In this document: piece by piece, positions 1-5,023 of the stretch
Layout: each line of letters begins with the position of its first letter
How positions within the stretch are numbered: position 1 is the stretch's first letter
Source: Acholeplasmataceae bacterium
GTDB lineage: Bacteria; Bacillota_I; Bacilli_A; Acholeplasmatales; Acholeplasmataceae
Length of the DNA stretch: 5,052 bases
NCBI GenBank assembly: GCA_016934175.1
Contig: JAFGTI010000121.1
Location: 1 to 5,052 of the forward strand
Direction: 5' to 3'
The notes under the pieces: model-generated
Told to the model about the DNA's origin: nothing
The model's input: the letters and a program-made list of their open reading frames with translations, nothing else
The model's database searches: none
Made by a program: the position numbers and the translations under genes

Positions 1-3
1 ATA

Positions 4-43
4 AAAGAACTCGCTCCTATTCAATTCAGGAAACAAGTTCTTT
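4..43 (-). terminator. probable terminator of the metallopeptidase gene
   Basis: An inverted repeat has 8-bp arms AAAGAACT (4-11) and AGTTCTTT (36-43) and a second inner pairing TCCT (15-18) with AGGA (28-31). It lies about 30 bases downstream of the TGA stop of the leftmost gene. Read on the minus strand, the second arm ends in TTCTTTTAT and runs off the window, so the T-tract cannot be judged fully. The loop is long for a classic terminator, so confidence is moderate. Confidence 0.45.
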
Positions 44-73
44 CAGCTCTTTTTATTTAACTGTCCGTTTTAA

Positions 74-1054
74 TCAAACTAACTCATTGAGCGCTTCTTT
101 TTTTGATAGCGATTTTCTTTCTTCCAAAGCTTTGCTTGACAATTCCAACAATTCTCGACACACTGGTCCGATTTTCTTGAAGTTTTCTTGCCATTTTTCT
201 GGGTCGCTCACATACTCTTCTTTGAATAATCTTGTGGAAAGATCTGATATCAGTTGATATTCCGCGTATGAGTGTGTGAAACGGATATCTTTTTTCGCAG
301 ATCTCAAGAAACTGCGAAACAACTTCATTGTCGGATAGTAGATCAATTCGGTAAGTTTCGCTCGATATTCCCATTCATGGGGCTCGAGTATCATTCCAAA
401 ACGCTGATAATCCGCTAGATGTTGACACTCATGTTTCAGATAAGAAACCTTAAAACCAGGTTTATCCATGATTTTTCTGTACGCGTCGGACTTGCAGAAA
501 AGTCCTTGAGGCTTCGTCCAACCGCCGGTCCCGATCTTGCCAAAAGAGAGAAAGTCCATCCAGCTGTTGGAGATGAATCCGTCCATGAAGTTGACTTTGA
601 CTTTTACGCGAGTCTCCGGTAATTCCACGTCATAAGTTCTTGTATACATCGTTTGCCAGATATATGGTCCATAAAAACTTGAAGTTTGGTCTCCCAAGAA
701 GTGAAAGCCTTCTGACTTAAGTAATTTCTTGATGTGATCTTCGATCTGATTGATATTTTTGAACCGCGAAAAATGAAATAGTCTGTTGAAGGTCGATTCC
801 AAGAATTCCTTTCCCTCATCCGTCGTCTTCTTTTCCACGAACATCATAATATAGTACTGATAATAGACTCGCAGTATCTTTCTTGCAATCAGGTTTTTCG
901 TCTTGAATGTGAAATACGGCGGTTTTTCATAGAAGCGCTTCTGATAACGCCTCAACAAAGCTTGCTTTTCGGGAAATTGCTTCAAATATTCCACCACTCC
1001 GGCTATATCCCCGTTGATACAGAGCGTCTTCAAATGTTTCTCGCTATATGCCAT
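74..1054 (-). CDS. putative zinc metallopeptidase (HExxH), uncharacterised
   Basis: This encodes 326 residues with no signal peptide or clear membrane segment, so a cytoplasmic protein. The C-terminal half carries KHECQHLADY, an HExxH zinc-metallopeptidase signature (HECQH at about residues 208-212). About 17 residues later comes EYRAKLTEL, whose first Glu (about 229) is placed like the third zinc ligand of gluzincin-type enzymes. The N-terminal 110 residues are basic, helical-looking and unrecognised. From family knowledge, HExxH plus a downstream Glu supports a peptidase; substrate and pathway are unknown. The start is ATG at 1054, because GGAGG (1060-1064) lies 5 bases upstream; an in-frame TTG at 1066 overlaps that RBS and is rejected. 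A promoter lies directly upstream and the gene appears monocistronic. It is visibly richer in G+C than the other genes here. The peptidase call rests on one motif pair. Confidence 0.8.
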   Translation of the reverse strand: MAYSEKHLKTLCINGDIAGVVEYLKQFPEKQALLRRYQKRFYEKPPYFTFKTKNLIARKILRVYYQYYIMMFVEKKTTDEGKEFLESTFNRLFHFSRFKNINQIEDHIKKLLKSEGFHFLGDQTSSFYGPYIWQTMYTRTYDVELPETRVKVKVNFMDGFISNSWMDFLSFGKIGTGGWTKPQGLFCKSDAYRKIMDKPGFKVSYLKHECQHLADYQRFGMILEPHEWEYRAKLTELIYYPTMKLFRSFLRSAKKDIRFTHSYAEYQLISDLSTRLFKEEYVSDPEKWQENFKKIGPVCRELLELSSKALEERKSLSKKEALNELV

Positions 1055-1087
1055 CTTGACCTCCAAGAAAATCGAATCATCATTCTT

Positions 1088-1116
1088 ATGATAACCAATT
1101 AAGAAACTGATGTAAA
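1088..1116 (-). promoter_or_regulatory. sigma-A-type promoter of the metallopeptidase gene
   Basis: On the minus strand, TTTACA (1116-1111, 5 of 6 to TTGACA) is separated by 17 bases from TATCAT (1093-1088, 5 of 6 to TATAAT). Transcription would begin near 1081, giving a leader of roughly 27 bases that contains the GGAGG RBS. The -35 directly abuts the A-tract of the neighbouring terminator, a compact terminator-promoter junction. Confidence 0.7.
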
Positions 1117-1142
1117 GAAAAAAAACACTTCAGAAGAAGTGT
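1117..1142 (-). terminator. rho-independent terminator, minus strand
   Basis: A perfect 7-bp stem ACACTTC/GAAGTGT (1125-1131 and 1136-1142) with an AGAA loop is followed on the minus strand by a T-rich tract (1125-1117). There is no T-tract on the plus side, so it acts on leftward transcription. The nearest gene to serve is the membrane-anchored protein ending at 1413, about 270 bases upstream. A transposon-end-like repeat lies in between. Confidence 0.75.
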
Positions 1143-1412
1143 CATGCTTTCAATAATGTGTAAGACTACCTATTTTGATACGTTTCAGTCCTCTATCAAA
1201 ATATTCTGCAGTTCTGCTAAAAGATGTGCATTCCTTTCTCTGAACATCATTGATCCGGCGAAAAACGACAAAATTTATACGCAAAGAATTGTGTCAAAAA
1301 CGAGTGTGGTAAATACTCTATACAATCCAAGAGTCATTTTTAAATAACACTATTTTGTAGTATCAATAAGATTGTGAATGACAAAGGAAACATGCAAGCA
1401 CATAGTTTGGAC
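1143..1412. other. non-coding stretch between terminator and small membrane protein
   Basis: Together with 1055-1142 this forms a gap of about 358 bases without a gene. The left part holds the degenerate transposon-end-like repeat (1156-1203). From about 1240 to 1412 I see no convincing gene, RNA or hairpin. A short plus-strand reading frame at 1144-1347 has no RBS and starts inside the repeat, so it is not accepted as a gene. Confidence 0.5.
1156..1203 (+). repeat. degenerate transposon-end-like repeat, copy 1
   Basis: The first 26 bases, beginning ATGTGTAAG, match the copy at 2571 at 24 positions. Both copies then show the inverted pair TATTTTGATA (1171-1180) and TATCAAAATA (1194-1203). 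Beyond that the similarity fades, and this copy lacks the clear GCGCACCCC subrepeats of copy 2, so it looks older or only distantly related. It begins 13 bases to the right of a minus-strand terminator stem. The transposon-end reading is inference. Confidence 0.5.
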
Positions 1413-1841
1413 TCATTCGACTTCAATCAGCTCTGTTATTCTTAAATCATAGTTTTCTCCTTCAATAGTTGTCCCGCACAAGGCGGTAATTATATAAGTT
1501 CCAACTTCAAAAACAGTATATTTGCATTCTACTTTCATAGTTCCAAAAGGTAATACTATATAATTCGCTGCTGGTAGATTTACCTCGGGAGGGTTCGTTC
1601 CCTCCTTATAAATCAAAAAAACAATTTTGTCTGGATGGAAAGAGCCGATATAAGTGCCAAAAGAATGATTAATGAATTTGGCAGTTATGTCAACCTCATC
1701 TCCAACTTCATAAGAATTGTTTTCTACATCCAATGTCAGTTCAAAAAAACTCTTAGAAGGTTTGATCAAAATAGAAACAAGCACTCCTGAAGCAATCAAG
1801 AGAACAATTATTGATAATGATATAAGCCATTTCTTTTTCAT
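1413..1841 (-). CDS. small membrane-anchored extracellular protein, unknown function
   Basis: This encodes 142 residues. The N-terminus has a short basic start (MKKKW) followed by about 20 hydrophobic residues (WLISLSIIVLLIASGVLVSI), a signal anchor or uncleaved signal peptide; there is no lipobox Cys. The rest is outside the membrane and rich in alternating beta-strand patterns, including YEVGDEVDITAKFINHS and FEVGTYIITALCG. This resembles Ig-like beta-sandwich domains of surface proteins, but I cannot name a family. The start at 1841 is supported by GGTGAG just upstream; an in-frame TTG at 1871 lacks an RBS. The gene lies downstream of the broken maturase gene on the same strand, with a gap of about 100 bases from the remnant's stop. 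I find no strong promoter of its own. A functional link to the maturase is not shown. Confidence 0.75.
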   Translation of the reverse strand: MKKKWLISLSIIVLLIASGVLVSILIKPSKSFFELTLDVENNSYEVGDEVDITAKFINHSFGTYIGSFHPDKIVFLIYKEGTNPPEVNLPAANYIVLPFGTMKVECKYTVFEVGTYIITALCGTTIEGENYDLRITELIEVE

Positions 1842-1939
1842 ATTCTCACCTACAAATAATTGAATTGACAAAAGTAATAAAACAACAATATGAATTCAAA
1901 TTAATGTAATTGTAATTTATGATTTTATAGATAGTACAA

Positions 1940-2046
1940 CTAGTTGAGATAATGCAGGCAATAATATTGATTCGGCCGCGTACCAATCAAAGAAAAGTGA
2001 AATCCGTAGCATTTTGTACAAGTGTCATGATGTGAACTGGTTAGGA
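1940..2046 (-). pseudogene. out-of-frame C-terminal remnant of the radical SAM maturase
   Basis: Directly after the truncated radical SAM frame, in another minus-strand frame, an open stretch of about 35 codons ends with TAG at 1942-1940. It contains DTCTKCYG and a third Cys further on (YYCLHY). Closely spaced cysteines at the C-terminus are what SPASM-type radical SAM maturases use to bind auxiliary iron-sulfur clusters. It has no start codon or RBS of its own. The simplest reading is that an internal deletion plus frameshift joined the two ends of one gene near 2046. This is inference; the cysteine spacing is not diagnostic. Confidence 0.4.
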
Positions 2047-2393
2047 TCAACTATAAACTTCTCTGCTTTGGGAAACTCCGAAATAATAAAATCGATGAAA
2101 CATTTTGCTTCATCGATAGTAATATTCACATCAGGTCTTTCTTGCATGAAACAGTATTTACATTTCATGTTACACTTACTTGATGCATGTAGACTTATGT
2201 ATATTGTCTTGAAAAGTTCTTTCTTGTATATTGATTGAGTAGGAATTTCATCGTCCATATGGTTCTTTATGAATATCCGTTTCAAGTCATTGTTTGTCAG
2301 ATTGAGGCTATTCGGTAATATGATTTGATTTCCATTGATTCGGCTAATATAGATAGTATGATTATTCAATTCATATGTAATATAATCATTCAT
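2025..2393 (-). pseudogene. truncated radical SAM peptide maturase, N-terminal part
   Basis: A 122-residue frame starts at ATG 2393 with AGGGGACGG just upstream. Residues 1-65 form an N-terminal domain of the kind seen before the radical SAM core in peptide maturases. Then comes SSKCNMKCKYCF, the CX3CX2C motif that binds the [4Fe-4S] cluster and S-adenosylmethionine. The frame continues plausibly to EKFIVD and then ends after six unrelated residues, just where the GGEP-type SAM-binding motif is expected. Intact maturases (sactipeptide, ranthipeptide or Cys-rich peptide types) usually have 350-480 residues, so most of the barrel is gone and the product should be inactive. No precursor peptide gene is recognisable nearby. 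Radical SAM identity is secure; the exact maturase subfamily is not. Confidence 0.8.
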
Positions 2394-2432
2394 TCCGTCC
2401 CCTATATTTCATATTATGTCACCTTTGTTTTC

Positions 2433-2461
2433 AAAATATCATATCAATATTGAATTGTCAA
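2433..2461 (-). promoter_or_regulatory. possible promoter of the truncated maturase gene
   Basis: On the minus strand a perfect TTGACA (2461-2456) is followed after 17 bases by TATTTT (2438-2433, 4 of 6 to TATAAT). This would give a leader of about 30 bases before the ATG at 2393. The -10 is weak and the region is very AT-rich, so chance similarity is possible. Confidence 0.4.
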
Positions 2462-2529
2462 TATCGTATCATGTTTATTTTTTTTTGGCAAATTTATATT
2501 GAAAAGTCCAAGATGGCCCTATATAGCGT

Positions 2530-2559
2530 AAAAAAAGGACTGATAATTGTATCAATCCT
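2530..2559 (-). terminator. rho-independent terminator, minus strand, of the caspase-like operon
   Basis: The stem GGACTGATA (2537-2545) pairs with TATCAATCC (2550-2558) with one C/A mismatch and a 4-base loop; A2536/T2559 can extend it. On the minus strand it is followed by seven T residues (2536-2530). It faces leftward transcription, and the only gene to serve is the operon ending at 2806, about 250 bases upstream. The transposon-end-like repeat sits between the operon and this terminator. Its sequence resembles the terminator at the right edge. Confidence 0.75.
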
Positions 2560-2570
2560 GTTCTTCTTAT

Positions 2571-2682
2571 ATGTGTAAGGCGACCTATTTTGATACAATT
2601 GCGCACCCCTATCAAAATCTACGCACCCTTACAAGATTTTTGCGCACTCCCATGAAAAGTTGTGCACCCCAAACAAAATTAT
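2571..2682 (+). repeat. transposon-end-like repeat, copy 2 (IS21-like candidate)
   Basis: It begins ATGTGTAAGGCGACC and shows TATTTTGATA facing TATCAAAATC. Four imperfect direct subrepeats follow at 2601, 2621, 2642 and 2662 (steps of 20, 21 and 20), led by GCGCACCCC, ACGCACCCT, GCGCACTCC and GTGCACCCC. Termini starting with TG and carrying several internal repeats of about 20 bp are typical of IS21-family elements, where they bind the transposase. No istA/istB-like gene or opposite end is visible, so this would be an orphan end or a derived small repeat. The family assignment is inference. Confidence 0.45.
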
Positions 2683-2790
2683 CACTTAATTCTTGTTTGT
2701 AAAAGAGGCGATGAAACTATTTATACAATCAACGTTGCGAATGATTGATAACCTAATATACTAAAATGAGAGAGTCTGATTAATCCAAAT

Positions 2791-2822
2791 GAATCAAATA
2801 GATTGTTAATCAAATAGATTCT
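2791..2822. repeat. 16-bp tandem duplication at the caspase-like stop codon
   Basis: AATCAAATAGATT occurs at 2792-2804 and again at 2808-2820, a 16-bp unit repeated twice with 14 of 16 positions equal. It spans the TAA stop (2808-2806) and the last codons of the caspase-like gene, as expected from replication slippage. Confidence 0.7.
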
Positions 2823-3345
2823 TTGTAGATACAAATAAGGATGTTTCCTTGTCGTGTTTTTGTGCTAATTTAAAGGCTTCTTTAACATTTTTATTTTGAG
2901 ATAACATATAAAAAAAGCTTATCACAAAAAACAACGATGAATTACCCTCAATATAGTCTTTTGGAGCAATATATATGTTTTGATGACTTGAAAATGCAGC
3001 AACCATTTCGTTTGTTCCTGTTGAGCACCCTGTGCTAATAATTATCTTATCCGCTAATTTCAAATATTGCCTGATTTTGCTTTCAGAAAAATTCTCTCTT
3101 GGTTCATTGATTCCATATACATTTTCAGCAAGCACAGGCATAACAATACTTCCCTTTTCACCGTGGCAAGAAAGAATGAGATAGTCTGGATTATACTCTA
3201 TATTACCTTCTAATATTTCAATGAAGTGATTTGGTCTTCCAATTAATTTCATGTAAACTGAAAAGCCAAATGATTCTAGAGTTTGTCTTAAAGACAAAGC
3301 TTCTATACCCGTATTAGCAAAGGCAACTATCAATACTTTTTTCAT
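2806..3345 (-). CDS. stand-alone caspase-like (CHAT-type) cysteine peptidase candidate
   Basis: This encodes 179 residues, cytoplasmic, with no signal or membrane segment. The fold pattern is caspase-like: strand MKKVLIVAFA, a helix with LSLRQTLESFGF, strand DYLILSCHGEKG with His61-Gly62, strand KIIISTGCSTG with Cys107, then an FFYMLSQ...VKEAFKLA helix pair as at the end of CHAT/caspase domains. His and Cys are where the catalytic dyad of clan CD peptidases sits. It is a minimal catalytic domain with no fused adaptor. The ATG follows the TAG of the upstream gene with zero spacing, so translation is probably coupled; an AGAGAG-type RBS lies inside the upstream coding end. From family knowledge, such proteins can be effectors activated by a partner. 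Substrate, activity and the exact family are not established, and a non-proteolytic role is possible. Confidence 0.7.
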   Translation of the reverse strand: MKKVLIVAFANTGIEALSLRQTLESFGFSVYMKLIGRPNHFIEILEGNIEYNPDYLILSCHGEKGSIVMPVLAENVYGINEPRENFSESKIRQYLKLADKIIISTGCSTGTNEMVAAFSSHQNIYIAPKDYIEGNSSLFFVISFFYMLSQNKNVKEAFKLAQKHDKETSLFVSTKNLFD

Positions 3346-4665
3346 CTATTTCATCTCTCTTTCTTTCAGAATTTCCCAATAACCAGTACGATTGTCACCA
3401 ACTCGCTTAATTAATTTCAAATTTTCTAAAATGTTCATGTGCCTAATTATGGTCCTTTTCGACACATTCAACTTATTAGCAATTGCTTCTTGCGTAGTTG
3501 TAGGTTCCTTTGTAATAACTTCAATAATGTTTTTTTGTATTGTATTAATGACAGTGCTTGTAGAAAATGGATTAAAATTTTGTATGCTATCTTTAAACTT
3601 AAAAGTAACTCTAATGAAGTTTGGATAAAATTCATAGATATCTGATGTATATGTTTTTAGTATTCTTCTTATTCCAGTACCTAGTTGCTCTACTAATCCT
3701 ACATCTTTGAAGACCCTCATTAATTCTTTGTTTTTAGGGGCAGAAAACCCTCCCAAAAAATCTTCTTTGGTAAATCTTTCAGGCAAGCCGCCATTTGATG
3801 ATATCTCTAATCGATCTTCATACAACTCAAACTTAGCAGCGTATTCATGGGAGTAATCATTATGTACGATTGCATTAACTACAGCTTCTCTTAAGGCTAT
3901 TGGATCAATCTTTTTGATTTCTTTTCTTTGAACTGATGTGATTTGAGTAAAAACTCGATTTTCTTGTTCCAATCGGTTAAGTACGTTTTTTGCTGCTTTG
4001 ATGAGACAACAATGTCCGTATTCTTCGTTTTCAATCAAATTATAGCTGTCTAGTCCTTGATATTTTGCCACTTGAATTGAAATGGTATTATTATCTGAGA
4101 GCAGATATGCTACATAATTGTATTTTTTATCATCGTTCACTAGGTCCAGTTGATTTATAAAGTTACTTCCTATTTCATAACCAGCTTCCTCATAAAAGAT
4201 CTTAAGTTGCGAAAAGGTTAAGTTTTGCATAGGTGATACAATTGATTTTAGTGAGTTTTTAGTTCTTTTAGAAAATAAATCAATAATCATCTCACTATTC
4301 ATGGATTCTACAGAACTGCCTATTCGGATGAAACAACCTTCAGGTGACATCCCTCTTTTTTTGACATAATATGGTTTTTCTGGTCCACTTGCAATAACGA
4401 TATGTAGAATCTCAATTTGGTTGATAACCTCAACGACAACATCAAATAATCCTAATGTTGATGGCTTAATATTATTCTTTATTCTATCTTTAACCTCTAA
4501 TTGAATTTTGTCTATTTCCTGAACACCAACTGGTTCACCTTTATCATTTATTCCAAGATAAATATTTCCACCATCTTTTGAATTTATAAAAGATACGACC
4601 TCTTTTTCAAATTTATCATTTAAAACAAGTTTAAACTCATTTATACTGCTTTCTATCAATTTCAT
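3346..4665 (-). CDS. AlbA_2/Schlafen-like, GHKL ATPase-like, winged-HTH regulator (COG2865 type)
   Basis: This encodes 439 residues. Residues about 5-130 form an AlbA_2 (Schlafen-type) domain: EFK, VVSFINSKDGGNIYLGI, and FIRIGSS near the end. Residues about 255-335 match the HATPase_c_4 domain of COG2865 proteins: ALREAVVNAIVHNDYS, LEISSNGGLP and GLVEQLGTGIRRI. Residues about 375-430 form a winged helix-turn-helix (TTTQEAIANKLNVSKRTIIRHM). From family knowledge these are predicted DNA-binding regulators, sometimes tied to defence or stress; ATP binding is predicted, not shown. The length is normal and nothing appears broken. The start is ATG 4665, preceded by GGAGGTGG (4678-4671); an in-frame TTG at 4680 overlaps that RBS and is rejected. 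It is the first gene of a two-gene operon with the caspase-like gene. An iteron array covers its promoter, suggesting autoregulation (inference). Confidence 0.9.
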   Translation of the reverse strand: MKLIESSINEFKLVLNDKFEKEVVSFINSKDGGNIYLGINDKGEPVGVQEIDKIQLEVKDRIKNNIKPSTLGLFDVVVEVINQIEILHIVIASGPEKPYYVKKRGMSPEGCFIRIGSSVESMNSEMIIDLFSKRTKNSLKSIVSPMQNLTFSQLKIFYEEAGYEIGSNFINQLDLVNDDKKYNYVAYLLSDNNTISIQVAKYQGLDSYNLIENEEYGHCCLIKAAKNVLNRLEQENRVFTQITSVQRKEIKKIDPIALREAVVNAIVHNDYSHEYAAKFELYEDRLEISSNGGLPERFTKEDFLGGFSAPKNKELMRVFKDVGLVEQLGTGIRRILKTYTSDIYEFYPNFIRVTFKFKDSIQNFNPFSTSTVINTIQKNIIEVITKEPTTTQEAIANKLNVSKRTIIRHMNILENLKLIKRVGDNRTGYWEILKEREMK

Positions 4666-4688
4666 AAACACCACCTCCAACTGCTTCT

Positions 4689-4717
4689 ATTATACCAGCA
4701 ATTGTTTAATTTGTCAC
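4689..4717 (-). promoter_or_regulatory. promoter of the regulator/caspase-like operon
   Basis: On the minus strand GTGACA (4717-4712, 5 of 6 to TTGACA) is followed by exactly 17 bases and a perfect TATAAT (4694-4689). The expected start of transcription is near 4682, giving a short leader of about 17 bases with the GGAGG RBS. The -35 hexamer is itself the gene-proximal unit of the iteron array, so a protein bound to the iterons would compete with RNA polymerase. Confidence 0.85.
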
Positions 4718-4787
4718 TATTAGTGTCACCATTTGTCACCATTTTTGTCACCATTTTTGTCACTATTATTGTCACTATTATTGTCAC
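4712..4787 (-). promoter_or_regulatory. seven-unit iteron operator array (GTGACA repeats)
   Basis: TGTCAC on the plus strand (GTGACA on the minus strand) occurs seven times, starting at 4712, 4724, 4734, 4746, 4758, 4770 and 4782. Spacing is 12 bases except for one 10-base step. The minus-strand consensus is roughly AATRGTGACAAWA, all units in the same orientation. The array lies immediately upstream of, and overlaps, the -35 of the operon. The likely binder is the winged HTH of the first gene, which would make the operon autoregulated; this is inference from position. Confidence 0.8.
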
Positions 4788-4891
4788 TAAAAATTAATTG
4801 CATCAATTCTATTTGTTAACTCTATGGAATGTCTTATTAACAAAATGATCGAAAACTACTACCAAATAGAAATAATTGTGCAAATCATTAT

Positions 4892-4922
4892 GTAATCGTT
4901 AAATAGCTGGGTAATCGTTAAA
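4892..4922 (+). repeat. 12-bp direct repeat pair, 19-bp step
   Basis: GTAATCGTTAAA occurs at 4892-4903 and 4911-4922. The first is preceded by T, giving TGTAA, the same start as the two transposon-end-like repeats at 1159 and 2574. No gene is attached. It could be another degenerate element end or a protein-binding site. Confidence 0.5.
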
Positions 4923-4938
4923 AGGTTAGACAGCACCC

Positions 4939-4963
4939 AAAAGCTCGACCAGAAAAAGCTCGA
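4939..4963 (+). repeat. 10-bp direct repeat pair, 15-bp step
   Basis: AAAAGCTCGA occurs at 4939-4948 and 4954-4963. It follows the previous repeat pair and has no recognisable function. Confidence 0.5.
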
Positions 4964-5023
4964 TTTTTAACTACAACAAAAAACATGGAAGTTGTCAGAT
5001 AGGGAGAAACTGACCTTTCTGCA

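Larger units (their letters stand above)
2394..2805. other. non-coding stretch with terminator and transposon-end repeat
   Basis: About 412 bases carry no supportable gene. From right to left they hold a small tandem duplication at the caspase-like stop, an unremarkable AT-rich spacer (about 2683-2790), the transposon-end-like repeat (2571-2682), a minus-strand terminator (2530-2559), an AT-rich tract, and a possible promoter for the maturase remnant (2433-2461). Confidence 0.6.

Noticed and set aside
84..819. Three reading frames within the metallopeptidase gene (84-374, 419-622, 604-819)
   Set aside because: They overlap the gene that has promoter, RBS and HExxH motif, and none has a start signal of its own.
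1144..1347. Plus-strand reading frame of 67 codons
   Set aside because: It has no RBS or promoter and overlaps the transposon-end-like repeat; its beginning (MCKTTYFDT) is just the translated repeat sequence.
1969..1988. GC-rich hairpin GATT..AATC between the maturase remnant and the membrane protein gene
   Set aside because: The stem is short and bulged, no T-tract follows, and it falls within the possible C-terminal coding remnant, so it is not called a terminator.
2014..2238. Plus-strand reading frame opposite the maturase remnant
   Set aside because: The minus-strand frame carries a clear CX3CX2C motif and an RBS, so this is an antisense shadow.
2700..2806. Extended C-terminus of the caspase-like gene if the 16-bp duplication were removed (about 24 more open codons)
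   Set aside because: An open stretch of that length is not unlikely by chance, and the caspase-like fold already appears complete at the present stop.
3392..3645. Two overlapping plus-strand frames opposite the regulator gene
   Set aside because: They lie fully inside the well-supported regulator gene and have no recognisable domains or RBS.
4712..4787. CRISPR-like array
   Set aside because: Repeat units are only about 12 bp with no unique spacers; the array overlaps a promoter, so operator iterons fit better.
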